Source: JACVRW01 sp963739095 (lineage in GTDB: Bacteria; Actinomycetota; Thermoleophilia; Solirubrobacterales; Thermoleophilaceae). From it: a stretch of DNA of 64,000 bases. The position numbers and the translations under genes are program-made. The notes under the pieces were generated by a model. That model was not told where the DNA came from. It was given only the letters and a program-made list of their open reading frames with translations, and searched no databases. How positions within the stretch are numbered: position 1 is the first letter of the stretch; every line of letters starts with the position of its first letter. The stretch is taken from positions 372,001 through 436,000 of the forward strand of contig CAVTZF010000020.1 in NCBI GenBank assembly GCA_963739095.1. The letters are read 5' to 3'. Shown one piece after another: positions 18,132 to 27,859 of this stretch.

Positions 18132-19096
18132 GCAGTGACGGTCTGCGCGACGGTGCTCGGGTGGAAGTAACGGTCGTGGATGTCCCGATCGAGCCGCCCG
18201 AGCTCCTGCTGGATCGGCCGCAGCGCCGGGATCACCGACTCGGGCCCGGGCGCCACGCGCGCGCGGAAGTCGAGGTCGGCGAGCATGCGCCGCACGCGCA
18301 GCACGGGCGGCGAGTCCTGAGCGTCGGCCTCGACGCGCTCGAGCGCGTCGTCGAGCGACATCACGGAGGCCGCGACCGAGTCGGGGAACTCGCGCTCGTA
18401 GAGCATGAAGCGGGCCACCGGGGCGGCGTTCGGTGGCGCCGCCGCCGAGCGCATGAAGGCCTGGAAGCCGCCGACGGCCCGCAGCAGCGCGAGCGCGTTG
18501 CCGTCGCGGCGCGGCGCCGCGGGGACGTCCTCACCGTCGCTCTCCGGGCCTGGAGGGAGTGCCACGCGCAGCATTCTGAGCACCATGTCGGCTGCCTCGA
18601 GCCGGCCGCCCGCCTGCAGGAAGGCGCGCGCGTCGTCCTTCTGCATCGTGCGCCCGGTCAGGCCCCAGAAGAGCGCGCTCCGTTCCTTGACCATCGAGTA
18701 GATGGAGTACGGGCCGGCGCCCAGGCCGGCGGGCAGGTCGCGCCGCGAGAGCAGCAGCTCGAACGTGTTCACCGATTCCCACATCTCGGCCGAGATCGTG
18801 TCCCTCAGCGTGCGCGCCCCCTCGCGCGCGCCGTTGACGCACGAGACGATCGATACCGGGTTGTCGACGTCCGTGGTGAGGAGCCGCACGACGTCGTCGC
18901 GTCGGGCAGGCCCGTCCGTCTCGCCGGCGCCCATGATCACGAGCAGCGATTCCCAGGACAACGTCACGGAGGCCGGATCGTCGGGCCGGCCCTGGAGGTC
19001 CGCATGGAAGAGGCCGTCGAGCATGCGTGCCGTGTGCTCGGCGCGGACAAGGTGACGGCCGAGCCAGTAGAGGTCGTGCGCGATACGAGCCAGCAT
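18128..19096 (-). CDS. Alpha-E domain protein (DUF403)
   Basis: The 322-residue all-helical protein has the N-terminal signature MLARIAHDLYWLGRHLVRAEHTARMLD, conserved in the alpha-E family, and repeated helix pairs such as ISAEMWESVNTFELLLSRRDL. Alpha-E proteins are almost always found next to circularly permuted ATP-grasp proteins and are thought to assist them in making or modifying a peptide. The start at 19096 shares its base with the stop region of the ATP-grasp gene, so the two are translationally coupled. The exact activity has not been established for the family, as far as I know. Confidence 0.92.
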   Translation of the reverse strand: MLARIAHDLYWLGRHLVRAEHTARMLDGLFHADLQGRPDDPASVTLSWESLLVIMGAGETDGPARRDDVVRLLTTDVDNPVSIVSCVNGAREGARTLRDTISAEMWESVNTFELLLSRRDLPAGLGAGPYSIYSMVKERSALFWGLTGRTMQKDDARAFLQAGGRLEAADMVLRMLRVALPPGPESDGEDVPAAPRRDGNALALLRAVGGFQAFMRSAAAPPNAAPVARFMLYEREFPDSVAASVMSLDDALERVEADAQDSPPVLRVRRMLADLDFRARVAPGPESVIPALRPIQQELGRLDRDIHDRYFHPSTVAQTVTA

Positions 19097-20709
19097 CAGC
19101 GCCCGGTCGCAGGCAGCCGGCTGCGCGCGGATCGCTGTTGTCCCTGCTGCTGTTGCTGCGCCTGCCCGCGCCAGCCGGCCTGGCGCATCCCAGGCAGCGC
19201 CGGCGGCGCGAGGTCTCCGCCGCCCGCGCCGGCGGAGTCGCCTTCTCCGTCCGACAGGACCCAGGTGTCCTTCGAGCCGCCGCCCTGCGAGCTGTTCACG
19301 ATCATCGAGCCCTCGCGCAGCGCGACCCGAGTCAGCCCGCCGGGGATGATCTTGATCTCGTCGCCGTAGATGGCAAAGGGGCGCAGGTCGACGTGCCTGG
19401 GAGCGAGCGTGCCGTCGGGCAGCGCGGTGGGGACGGTCGACAGCGCGACCGTCTGCTGCGCGATCCAGCGCTCCGGCGCCTGCTCGACGAGCGCGCGCTC
19501 GTCGGCCAGCTGCTCCTCCGTTGCGTGTGGGCCGATGAACACGCCCTTGCCGCCCGACTCGCCGGTCGGCTTGATCACGAGCTCGTGCATGTGCTCGAGC
19601 GCGTACGCGCGCTGCTCGGGATCGGCCAGCAGCCAGGTCGGCAGGTTGTCGAGGATCGGCTCCTCGCCGACGTAGAAGCGGATCATCTCCGGCACGTAGT
19701 GGTAGATCGCCTTGTCGTCGGCGACGCCGGTACCGACCGCGTTCGCGATCGCGACGCTGCCGGCCCGGTAGACGCCCATCAGCCCGGGCACGCCCAGCAG
19801 CGAGTCGGGCCGGAACTCGAGCGGGTCCATGAAGGCGTCGTCGATGCGCCTGTAGATCGAGTCGACCTGAGCGAGGCCACGCGTCGTGCGCATGTAGCAG
19901 AGCCCGTCGCGCACGACGAGGTCAGACGCCTCGACCAGCTCGACGCCCATCTGACGCGCAAGGAACGCGTGCTCGAAGTAGGCGCTGTTGGAGGCGCCGG
20001 GGGTCCACACGACGACCACCGGGTTCTCGCCGCCCCCGGGCGCGGCGGCCTGCAGCGCGTCGAGCAGCAGCGCCGGGTAGTTGTGGACCGGACGGACGTC
20101 GTAGCCCGCGAACAGCTCCGGCAGCAGCCGGCTCATCGCGATCCGGTTCTCGAGCACGTAGGAGATCCCGGAGGGCGTGCGGACGTTGTCCTCGAGCACC
20201 TTCCAGCGGCCGTCGGCGTCGCGCACGAGGTCGCAGCCCGAGACGTGGCACCAGACACCGCCCGGCGGCCGGATGCCGTGCGCCGCCCGCTCGAAGTTCG
20301 AGCGCGTGAGCACGAGCTGCCACGGCACGATGCCCTCGCGCACGATCTCCTGGCCGTGGTAGACGTCCTCGACGAAGTAGTTGAGCGCGCGCACACGCTG
20401 GGCGAGGCCGCGCTTGATCGTGCGCCACTCGTCCGCCGGCAGGATGCGCGGCACGAGATCGAGCGGGAAGGGCCGGTCGCGCGTGGGGCCGTCGGATGTC
20501 GAGGCGTCGAAGGTGATCCCCTGCTGGACGAAGATCGCATCCCGGCGCTCACCCGCGGAGCGCAGGCGGTCGCGACCGAGCCGGGTGAGCGAGCCGACGA
20601 GGCCGGCGGCCGGCTGCCGAGGCCGGCCGGGCGCCTCGAACAACTCGTCGAAGAACCCGGGCGCGGGGGCGTAATCGGATTCAGTGACGTGCTGGGTGCC
20701 GGTGCTCAA
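19096..20709 (-). CDS. Circularly permuted ATP-grasp protein (predicted peptide ligase)
   Basis: The 537-residue protein has the circularly permuted ATP-grasp core (DUF404/DUF407 type). Key segments are VLEDNVRTPSGISYVLENR, PGASNSAYFEHAFLARQMG, YRRIDDAFMDPLEF, HELVIKPTGESGGKGVFIG and HVDLRPFAIYGDEIKIIPGGLTRVALREGS. ATP-grasp enzymes join a carboxylate to an amine through an acyl-phosphate. This family is predicted to make a short peptide or peptide tag together with alpha-E and transglutaminase partners. A low-complexity glutamine-rich tail (about residues 505-537) is not part of the fold. It overlaps the frameshifted SRPBCC gene upstream by four bases. Confidence 0.92.
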   Translation of the reverse strand: MSTGTQHVTESDYAPAPGFFDELFEAPGRPRQPAAGLVGSLTRLGRDRLRSAGERRDAIFVQQGITFDASTSDGPTRDRPFPLDLVPRILPADEWRTIKRGLAQRVRALNYFVEDVYHGQEIVREGIVPWQLVLTRSNFERAAHGIRPPGGVWCHVSGCDLVRDADGRWKVLEDNVRTPSGISYVLENRIAMSRLLPELFAGYDVRPVHNYPALLLDALQAAAPGGGENPVVVVWTPGASNSAYFEHAFLARQMGVELVEASDLVVRDGLCYMRTTRGLAQVDSIYRRIDDAFMDPLEFRPDSLLGVPGLMGVYRAGSVAIANAVGTGVADDKAIYHYVPEMIRFYVGEEPILDNLPTWLLADPEQRAYALEHMHELVIKPTGESGGKGVFIGPHATEEQLADERALVEQAPERWIAQQTVALSTVPTALPDGTLAPRHVDLRPFAIYGDEIKIIPGGLTRVALREGSMIVNSSQGGGSKDTWVLSDGEGDSAGAGGGDLAPPALPGMRQAGWRGQAQQQQQGQQRSARSRLPATGR

Positions 20710-21178
20710 GGATTGAGTTGTACATCAGCCCGAAGCGCCTCGGCCACCGCCAAGCGCCGGTACTCGAAGATGCGGTCCAGGTCGCGGCGCACGAACAGCA
20801 GTCGGGCGAGCTCGCCGACGGGGCCCAGTGGGATCTCATAGCTCACGCTGTCGCGCACGAGCGTGCCCTCGGGGTGGTCCTCGAAGACGTGGGTGTGGCG
20901 CCAGAGCCGCGTACGGCCCGCGCACCTGCGCGTCCACGAAGCGGCGCCCGGGCTCCCAGATCTCGATGCGCGTGAGCCACTCCACTCGCAGCCCATGGAG
21001 CCTGAGCCGGTACTCGATCGGGGTTCCCGGCGCCATCTCGATCGGCCCGGGCGTCACTGACTCGGAAGCCGAGCCAGGGCGGCGTGATCGCCTCGAGGTT
21101 GAAGGCGTCGGCGAAGAACGCGAAGACGGCGTCGCGCGAACGGGGGAGGAGTTGATGGCGTTCGAGTACGTGGACCAC
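20706..21178 (-). pseudogene. SRPBCC-fold (START-like) ligand-binding protein, two frameshifts
   Basis: Three frames must be joined to read one protein of about 157 residues. The N-terminal part HVLERHQLLPRSRDAVFAFF ... PPWLGFRV ends near 21060. The middle part TPGPIEMAPGTPIEYRLRLH ... VDAQVRGPY ends near 20910, and the C-terminal part is LWRHTHVFEDHPEGTLVRDS ... RDLDRIFEYRRLAVAE. Joined, they match a cyclase/dehydrase-like SRPBCC protein that binds a hydrophobic ligand. The second break is one extra base after the TAC codon at 20911-20913. GTG 21178 is the likeliest start; ATG 21205 is an alternative. No internal stop besides the indels. Confidence 0.7.
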
Positions 21179-21203
21179 GGGCCGCGTATCTTGGTGGCCG
21201 CGC

Positions 21204-21542
21204 ATGGCGGTCTACGTGGACGAGCCGGTCTGGGAGCGGCGCGGCAGGCGTTGGTGCCACCTCGTGGCGGACTCGCCCGAGGAGCTGGCGGAGTTCGCCG
21301 CTCGGCTCGGGCTGCGGCGAGCCTGGCTGCAGACGAAGCCGGGTCGGCCCTGGAAGGACCACTACGACCTGCCCTCCTGGGCTCGTGACGAGGCGGTCCG
21401 CCTGGGAGCGGTCGAGCTCAGCATCCGCGAGATGGGCGCCCATCTTGCAAGGCGTCGTGCGGCCCACAGGCAGGAGCTCGCGGCCGCAGCGGGAACGAAG
21501 GAGCGATGGCCGCCTCTACCGCAGCGCTCGAGCACAACCTGA
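21204..21542 (+). CDS. DUF4031 family protein
   Basis: The 112-residue protein begins MAVYVDEPVWERRGRRWCHL and contains GLRRAWLQTKPGRPWKDHYDLP, which match the small DUF4031 family (conserved W/H/D residues; function unknown). The C-terminal 15 residues beyond GTKERWPP run into the next small frame and may not be conserved. It is divergent from the SRPBCC gene. A similar pair in other actinobacteria would support a shared role, but I cannot check that. Confidence 0.75.
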   Translation: MAVYVDEPVWERRGRRWCHLVADSPEELAEFAARLGLRRAWLQTKPGRPWKDHYDLPSWARDEAVRLGAVELSIREMGAHLARRRAAHRQELAAAAGTKERWPPLPQRSSTT

Positions 21543-21703
21543 GCCAGGCGGAGCGGCGCGTGCTCGACTCCTTCCTCGCCGGGCGCCTGCCAGCCGGGCA
21601 GCTGCACGCGCAGCTTCGCCGAGCGAGCGGCATGAGCGCGCCGCCGCCCCCGCTGCCCGACGACACGGCATCGATCCCGCTGCCAGTCGCCCGCGCCGCC
21701 TGA
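21506..21703 (+). CDS. Small hypothetical protein overlapping the DUF4031 gene end
   Basis: A 65-residue frame starting at ATG 21506, 37 bases before the DUF4031 stop. It has a plausible amphipathic helix (LEHNLSQAERRVLDSFLAGR) followed by a proline-rich tail. Codon use looks normal for this genome, but no family is recognised. It could be a coupled small protein or a chance frame. Its stop touches the stop of the convergent helical protein at 21704. Confidence 0.4.
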   Translation: MAASTAALEHNLSQAERRVLDSFLAGRLPAGQLHAQLRRASGMSAPPPPLPDDTASIPLPVARAA

Positions 21704-22162
21704 TCAGCGCCCGAGCGTGCGCGTGAACTCGCGCGCGTCGCCCGTGACGCCGGAGATCCGGTCGCGCACGCCCGCCAGGCCCGCGCGCAGCTCCTCGTCG
21801 CCGGCCTCGACCGGCAGCATCGAGTCCTGCAGCGTCGAGAGCGTCAGCTCGGCCTCGGCCACGGCGCCCAGCGCCATGTCGATGAACCCGCGCGCCCCGG
21901 CGGGCGACACGCCGGCGGAGGCCTCCTCGATGCTGCGCGCGGCAATTCCGTGCCGCTGCGCGAAGCCCGTGTACGTGCGCTGCGCCCGGCCGTAGGCCAC
22001 CTGCACCGGCCGGAAGACCGCCTCCTCGAGGTGCCCGCCGCTCGTCTCGTCGAGCTGCTCATAGGCCTCGCCGAGGCAGGCGAGTGCAAAGGAGAGCGAC
22101 TCGATCGCATCCGCGAGCGCCTCGAGCAGCTCCTGCCGGGCGTCCGAGAGGGAGTAGGCCAC
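21704..22162 (-). CDS. Helical hypothetical protein
   Basis: A 152-residue protein from GTG 22162 (VAYSLSDARQELLEALADAI). Upstream in-frame sequence is not helical and lacks protein-like character, so the longer start at 22354 is unlikely. The protein is mainly amphipathic helices with no membrane segment (IESLSFALACLGEAYEQLDE; RTYTGFAQRHGIAARSIEEA; ALGAVAEAELTLSTLQDSML), suggesting a helical bundle. No family recognised. It lies 43 bases from the divergent GNAT gene. Confidence 0.65.
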   Translation of the reverse strand: MAYSLSDARQELLEALADAIESLSFALACLGEAYEQLDETSGGHLEEAVFRPVQVAYGRAQRTYTGFAQRHGIAARSIEEASAGVSPAGARGFIDMALGAVAEAELTLSTLQDSMLPVEAGDEELRAGLAGVRDRISGVTGDAREFTRTLGR

Positions 22163-22205
22163 GTGTTGCAGACTAGCCCGCGGCGGCTTGCTAGAAGTTG
22201 CCGCG

Positions 22206-22674
22206 ATGAAGCCGCCCGTATGGACCGCCGGTCCGGGAGACGCCGACGACGTCGCGCGCCTGATCGCGGGATTCAGGGACTGGTGGGACAAGGACGTGCC
22301 GAGCGACGAGCTGATCCGCTCGACGGTCGGCAGGCTGATCGAGGACGGCAACACCGAGTACCTGCTCGCCTGCGCCGGCCGAGGGCGAGCGCGCGGGCGG
22401 CGTCTGCCAGCTGCGCTTTCGGCTGAGCGTTTGGAGCGGCCTTGGCGACTGCTGGCTCGAGGACCTCTACGTGGACGGCAGTGCGCGCCGCGCAGGCCTC
22501 GGGCGCGCGCTCGTCGAGGCCTCCTTCGAGCGGGCCCGCGCGCGCGACTGCGGGCGCATCGAGCTCGACGTGAACGAGCAGAACACCGACGCCCTCGCCT
22601 TCTACGAGGCGCTCGGCTTCGACCTCGAGCCGAAGCCTCCGGGCAGGACGCTGTTCATCTCCCGGAAGCTCTGA
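22206..22674 (+). pseudogene. GNAT-family N-acetyltransferase, one frameshift
   Basis: The N-terminal part (MKPPVWTAGPGDADDVARLI ... NTEYLLACAG) and the C-terminal part (GVCQLRFRLSVWSGLGDCWLEDLYV, GLGRALVEASFERARARDCGRIELDVNEQNTDALAFYEALGF) are in different frames, joined near 22380 by one extra base. Together they form a complete GNAT fold of about 155 residues with the acetyl-CoA loop (RRAGLGRAL). It would acetylate a small molecule or protein amine. Its 3' end overlaps the convergent TetR gene by 20 bases. The unbroken similarity on both sides favours a sequencing error. Confidence 0.75.
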
Positions 22675-23305
22675 CGCCGAGCAGCGCGGCCTCGACGTCG
22701 CGCAGCCGGTCCACGTCTCCGCGTATCCCGGCCGCGACGTCGTTGAAGAGGAACGCCTCGGCGAGCCGCACGATCGCGTAGGCAAGCGTGCTGGGCTCGA
22801 CGGGCGGCTCGTACTTTCCGTCGCGCGCCTCGTTCTGGATGAGCTCCTCGATCGCCGCGACGATGCGCGGCTGCACCGGGCCGTCGCCGCCGGTCATGAT
22901 CCGCAGCGCCGTCTCGCGCTCCTGCTCCACGAAGCGGCGCAGCGAAGAGGACCCCGCGAACCTGCGGTTGAAGCGGTCGAACGTGTCGAGCAGCATCGGT
23001 CCGCCGCGGCCGCGCGCCTTGCCGCGCGCGGCGTCCAGCAGAGGCAGCGCGGCGCGCAGCAGCACCTCGCCGATCAGCTGCTCGCGGCTGCCGAACCAGC
23101 GGTAGACGGTCGTGCGGCCGAGGCCCAGCTGCGCGGCGATTGCCTGGACGTCGACCCGCTCGCCGCTCAGGTACTGGCGCATCGCGGCGCGCAGCACGTC
23201 GTCGCGGCTGGCCGCCGCCGGGCGGCCGCGCCGCCGCCGGGTCGCGGTGGACGAGTTTGGGACATTCTCGCGAAGATGTTTTGTAATCGCCACCGGCTGT
23301 GGCAT
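22655..23305 (-). CDS. TetR-family transcriptional regulator
   Basis: The 216-residue protein has an N-terminal helix-turn-helix (VDVQAIAAQLGLGRTTVYRWFGSREQLIGEV, about residues 50-80) preceded by a basic arm (RRRRGRPAAA), and a helical ligand-binding domain. TetR proteins usually repress themselves and a divergent gene. The secreted lipase-like gene starts 37 bases away on the other strand. An imperfect 18-bp palindrome lies within this gene's first codons, between possible -35 and -10 boxes of the lipase promoter, and is a candidate operator. Confidence 0.88.
   Translation of the reverse strand: MPQPVAITKHLRENVPNSSTATRRRRGRPAAASRDDVLRAAMRQYLSGERVDVQAIAAQLGLGRTTVYRWFGSREQLIGEVLLRAALPLLDAARGKARGRGGPMLLDTFDRFNRRFAGSSSLRRFVEQERETALRIMTGGDGPVQPRIVAAIEELIQNEARDGKYEPPVEPSTLAYAIVRLAEAFLFNDVAAGIRGDVDRLRDVEAALLGVRASGR
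23262..23279. promoter_or_regulatory. Candidate TetR operator / lipase promoter
   Basis: ACATTCTCGCGAAGATGT is an 18-bp inverted repeat with a perfect centre (TCGCGA) and outer arms (ACAT/ATGT); only the two bases between them in each arm mismatch. On the plus strand it lies between TTGGGA and TGTAAT (spacing about 19), which could be the -35 and -10 of the lipase gene. It sits inside TetR codons 9-15, which is unusual but compatible with autorepression. Confidence 0.45.
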
Positions 23306-23342
23306 GATCGCACGGAGTCAGTCGTCGCCCTGGGGGGAGCGC

Positions 23343-24665
23343 ATGAAGAGGAGTCGGATCGTCGTGTTGGTGGCTGCCCTGATCGCGGGCCTGGCCGCGA
23401 GCGCGCCCGCCGAGGCGGGCCAGCCGAAGGCGGGGAAGCCGAAGCTGAACCCGGTGATCTTCGTCCACGGCTTCGTCGGCTCGGGCGCCCAGTTCGAGTC
23501 CCAGCAGCAGCGCTTCACGACCAACGGCTATCCGGAGCGCCTGATCACGGCGCTCGACTACGACTCCACGTTCGGGCTCGCAACCCGCGAGCAGGTGTAC
23601 GCCCGGCTCGATTCCCTGATCGCGCGGATGCAGAAGCGCTCCGCACGGCCCAAGGTCGACCTGCTCGGGCACTCGCTCGGGACCACGCTGATGCAGGAGT
23701 ACCTCGCGACCCCGGAGCGGGCGGCGCGCGTGGCGCACTACGTCAACCTCGACGGCCGCACGGCCACGGCGCCTCCCGGCGGCGTCCCGACACTCGCGGT
23801 CTGGGCGGGCACCGGCACTCCGGGCAGGGAGATCACGGGCGCGACCAACGTGACGGTTCCGAACCAGACGCACGTGCAGACGGCCACCTCGGCCGAGACG
23901 TTCGCCGCGGTCTATCGGTTCTTCCGCGGCCGCCGGCCCGAGACCACGAAGATCGTCCCGAAGCGCGGCAAGTTCGTGAGGGTCGCCGGGCGCGCCGTGC
24001 TGTTCCCCCAGAACGCCGGGGCGACGAACGCGACGCTCCGGGTCTGGAAGGTCAAGCCCTCGACCGGCCGCCACGTCGGCAAGGTCGCCGCGACCAAGCA
24101 GCTGACCGGTGACGGCTCCTGGGGCCCGTTCAGGCTCGAGCGGGGCGCCCACTACGAGTTCGCGATCACCCGGCCCGAGACCGGGACGCACCACCTCTAC
24201 TACGAGCCGTTCCGCCGCGACGACCACCTCGTGCGGCTGCTGACCGCCGAGCCGAACACCGGCCTCGACGCGCTGACGACCAAGGGCGACGGCCACGCGG
24301 TCGTGATCGTCACCCGCAACAAGGAGCTCTGGGGCGACCAGGGCGCGCAGAACGATGTGCTCTCGATCAACGGCACCAACGTGATCAACTCCGCGACGAG
24401 CCCGCAGTCGAAGCGCACGATCGGGCTGTTCGCGTTCGACTCCGGGGCGGACGGTCAGAGCAACGTGAGCGCCCCGCTGCCGGCGTTCTTCTCGCTGCCG
24501 TTCATCAGCGGGGTGGACCTGGCGATCCCGGCCGCGCGCCCACCCACGGGGCGCATCTCGGTGCGGCTGCGTTCGCGCGGCAGGGGCCCGGTGCGGGCGA
24601 TCAACTTCCCGAACTTCCCGTCCTCCACGGACAGGGTCTCGGTTCAGTTCAACGATTACGAGTAG
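23343..24665 (+). CDS. Secreted lipase/esterase-like alpha/beta hydrolase with C-terminal beta domain
   Basis: The 440-residue protein starts at ATG 23343, where a signal peptide begins (MKRSRIVVLVAALIAGLAAS, cleavage after APAEA). The alpha/beta-hydrolase core shows the oxyanion HGF (residues 42-44) and nucleophile elbow GHSLG with Ser111; the His of the triad is probably in NQTHVQ. After about residue 200 a beta-sandwich-like region follows. The layout resembles extracellular actinobacterial lipases or polyester hydrolases; the substrate is not proven. Its stop overlaps the convergent DUF1348 gene by 17 bases. It is probably controlled by the divergent TetR gene. Confidence 0.82.
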   Translation: MKRSRIVVLVAALIAGLAASAPAEAGQPKAGKPKLNPVIFVHGFVGSGAQFESQQQRFTTNGYPERLITALDYDSTFGLATREQVYARLDSLIARMQKRSARPKVDLLGHSLGTTLMQEYLATPERAARVAHYVNLDGRTATAPPGGVPTLAVWAGTGTPGREITGATNVTVPNQTHVQTATSAETFAAVYRFFRGRRPETTKIVPKRGKFVRVAGRAVLFPQNAGATNATLRVWKVKPSTGRHVGKVAATKQLTGDGSWGPFRLERGAHYEFAITRPETGTHHLYYEPFRRDDHLVRLLTAEPNTGLDALTTKGDGHAVVIVTRNKELWGDQGAQNDVLSINGTNVINSATSPQSKRTIGLFAFDSGADGQSNVSAPLPAFFSLPFISGVDLAIPAARPPTGRISVRLRSRGRGPVRAINFPNFPSSTDRVSVQFNDYE

Positions 24666-25129
24666 GGGCTAGCGGAGCGGGATCTCCTTGACCGTGCTCC
24701 TCGGCGGGGCGCGGCCCGAAGATGCGCCGCTCCGCCTCGTCGATCGGCACGTCGTTGATGCTCGCCTCCCGGCGCCGCATCAGCCCGTGCTCGTCGAACT
24801 CCCATAGCTCGTTGCCGTAGCTGCGCCACCAGTGTCCGGCCGCGTCGTGGCACTCGTACTGGAAGCGCACGGCGATCCGGTTCTCGGCGAACGTCCAGAG
24901 GCTCTTGCGCAGGGCGTAGTCGAGCTCCCGCTCCCACTTGGCCGTCAGGAAGGCGACGATCTCGTCGCGGCCGGTGATGAAGGTGTCGCGGTTTCGCCAG
25001 GCGGAATCGGCGCGTGTAGGCGCCGGCGACCCGCTCTGGCTCGCGGGTGTTCCAGGCGTCCTCGGCGGCCTGGACCTTCTGCGCCGCGGTCTCGGCGTTG
25101 AACGGCGGGAGGGGCGGTCGGTCGGTCAT
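24649..25129 (-). pseudogene. DUF1348 (NTF2-like) protein, one frameshift
   Basis: Joining two frames near 25010 (one extra base) yields a 159-residue protein matching DUF1348 from end to end: RPPLPPFNAETAAQKVQAAE, then DSAWRNRDTFITGRDEIVAF, then RFQYECHDAAGHWWRSYGNE and LMRRREASINDVPIDEAERR. The family has the NTF2/SnoaL fold and no assigned reaction. The break is a single base and all conserved motifs survive, so it may be a read error. Confidence 0.75.
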
Positions 25130-25202
25130 AGCCGAACGCTACCCCGGAGCGTTTTTCTTCGCCCTGAATCGGGTAGGGCCTCGTTCGGATTTGCCCTTCT
25201 AG

Positions 25203-27846
25203 ATGGGAGTGTCGATGCGTCCAAGGATGCGGTCGTTGCTGGCGGTCTCTGTCGTTGCAATCGTCTGCTTGCTCGTAGGAGGAGCAACCAGCGCCAACGC
25301 GGCCATCGAGCCTCCCTGGTGCGGGACGCCGATGAACGACGCCGCCGAGAACCTGCCCGACGGCACGGACCCGGCGGATCCGCCCGGGAGCTTCCCGCAC
25401 ATCCCGTACTACGCGATCGGCTGCACGCTCGAGGACATCCAAAGCCGTAGCGACGGGCGCATGGACGTCGAGGTGATCGGCAAGTCCGCGCTCGGCCGCG
25501 ACATGTACAAGGTCACGATCAACGCGCTCGACACCCGCGCGCAGCGCAACGGAGACCAGCGCCTGCGGCAGGTCATCGGCCTGGCCCAGCGCGATCCGCG
25601 CCGGGCGAAGGAGCTGATCGAGCGCCGCGACATGAAGGTGCCGATCTTCATCCAGTCCGGGATCCACGGCAACGAGTACGAGGGCGTGGATGCCTCCATG
25701 CGCGTCATCGAGCGGCTCGCCACCACGCCGTATGGCGAGGACCCGCAGGTCGACGCCTGGCTCGACCACGCGGTGCTCGTCTTCAACGTGATCCAGAACC
25801 CGGACGGTCGCATCGCCGGCATGCGCACCAACGGCAACGGCTTCGACCTCAACCGCGACTACATCACGCAGTCGCAGTCCGAGACGGTCGCCTCGGTGGG
25901 CGTCGTCCGCCAGTGGTTCCCGATCGGCACATACGACCTGCATGGCTACGTCGAGCCGACGCTCGTCGAGGGCACCACCGTGCCGCACAACCCGGGTCTC
26001 GAGTACGACCTGTGGACCAAGTGGAACCAGCCCCGCATGGACGCGAACCAGGCCGGCGCTGGCGAGTGAGGGCTTTGGCATCACACGCCCGATCAACAAC
26101 ATCCCGCCGGTGTGGATCCCGGCGGGCGAGACGCTCCCCCAGGGCTGGGATGACTGGGGCCCCTTCTACACGGGCCAGTACGGGCAGCTGCGCGGCCTCG
26201 ACGCATCGACCGTCGAGATGTGCAACGAGATCGACGCGACCTGCGGCGTCGACGGCGTGGCGCCGTCGCTGCTCGGCCGCCTCGGCGCCGTGCGCGAGCA
26301 GGAGCTCGTGGTCAACTCGACGGTCGAATTCCTCGTCGAGAACCGCCGCGAGATGATGTTCGACCAGTACGAGATCTATCGGCGCGGCAAGGAGGACGCT
26401 CCGCGTCCGACCCTGACCGGTCCGCTGCCCTTCCCGGGCACGCCCGAGGAGCACGACTACATGACGCCCTATCCGCGGGCGCACGTGATCCCGGTCGGGA
26501 ACGGCCAGCGCAGTGACATCGAGGCCAAGCGCCTCGTCGACTTCCTGCTCGACAACGACATCGAGGTGCGGCAGCTGCGGCGCGACTACCGCTTCGGCAA
26601 CCGCACCTTCCAGGCGGGCTCGTACGTCGTCTACCTGAACCAGTCGCTGCGCGCGCTCGGCAACACGATGCTCGACGTCGGCGACGACATCTCCGATCGC
26701 GTGACCCAGCTGTACGCGCCGCCCGGCGCGTGGAGCAACGGCTTCCTCTGGGGCGCCGACGTGGTCACGATCGCGCGCAACCGCAGCTTCACTCCGAACA
26801 CGAGCGCGGTCGACGAAACCGATGACGTCGAGGGCGGCGTCCGCGCCGGCAGGTCGGACTGGCTCGCGCTCGAGATCGATTCGCGGACCGCGGTTCGCAC
26901 GGCCAACCAGCTGATCGCGGACGGCGTGCCGGCGCGGCTTGCGACGGAGCCGTTCGAGACGCGTGACGGCGACCTGCCGGCGGGCAGCATCCTGTTCGCC
27001 GACAGCCGCCGGGCCGACATCCGGCGCGCCGGTCGTGACGCGGGTGTCTGGTTCGAGCCGGTCACCGGCTTCCTGCCGGACCGCGAGGCGATCGAGCGGG
27101 TGCCGCGAATCGCCTGCCTGTGCTCGGCGCTCGAGAACTGGGCGCTCGAGCAGCGGCTCGGCTTCTCGGCCGATCAGTTCACGAACAACGCGATCAACAC
27201 TGCGCCGAGCGATCCGCTCGTCGACTACGACGTGATCTACAACACGAGCCAGAACTATCCGGCCGACACGCCGGCGAACGCCAACGTGCGTGCGCGCTAC
27301 GCGGCGTTCTTCGCCGGCGGCGGTGGCTACGTCGGAGCCCGGGTCAACGGTGCGAACTTCCTCGCGCCCGAGACCGGTGGCTCGCAGCTCGCCGGACTGC
27401 AGGCCGAGTGGCAGGGCAAGCGCTCGCAGGCAGGCAAGGCGACCGAGGACGTCGACTCGATGATCGAGTCGTTCGGCCGAGTGACGCCGGCATTCCAGTT
27501 CGACGTCAGCGGGATCATCTACTGGGACAACGAGGGCCGCGAGAGCAGCCCGATCACCGGCGCGTATCCGGATCAGGACACGGCACTGGTCGAGGACCCG
27601 GTGTGGTTCACGGACGTTCCGGATGACGTGGCGGTCGACGGCCGTCTGCCGGGGTCCGACTACCTCGCCTCCGGTCACTGGCCGAACCCCGACCCGTCCG
27701 CGGGCGGTTCGCCAGTGATCATCCACGGTCCGAACACCGCGGGCACCGCGCGGGTCACGCTGTTCGGGATCGACCCGCTCTTCCGGGCGCATCCCGAGCG
27801 GAGCTTCCCGGCGGTCTCCGGCGGCTTCTACTGGGGCGACATCTAG
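25203..27846 (+). pseudogene. Secreted M14-type zinc carboxypeptidase, one frameshift
   Basis: About 880 residues once one extra G near 26055 is removed (giving NQAALASEGFGITRPIN across the joint). ATG 25215 is the better start, since GGGAG lies five bases upstream; ATG 25203 is four codons earlier. A signal peptide (LLAVSVVAIVCLLVGGATSA) precedes the catalytic domain. Zinc ligands are in HGNE (His155, Glu158 counted from 25203) and DLHGY (His247), with NPDG and NGFDLNRDY as in M14 peptidases. It would trim peptides outside the cell. The large C-terminal region (from about residue 400) has no recognised catalytic motif. It ends at an inverted repeat. Confidence 0.8.
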
Positions 27847-27859
27847 GGGGCAGACTGCA

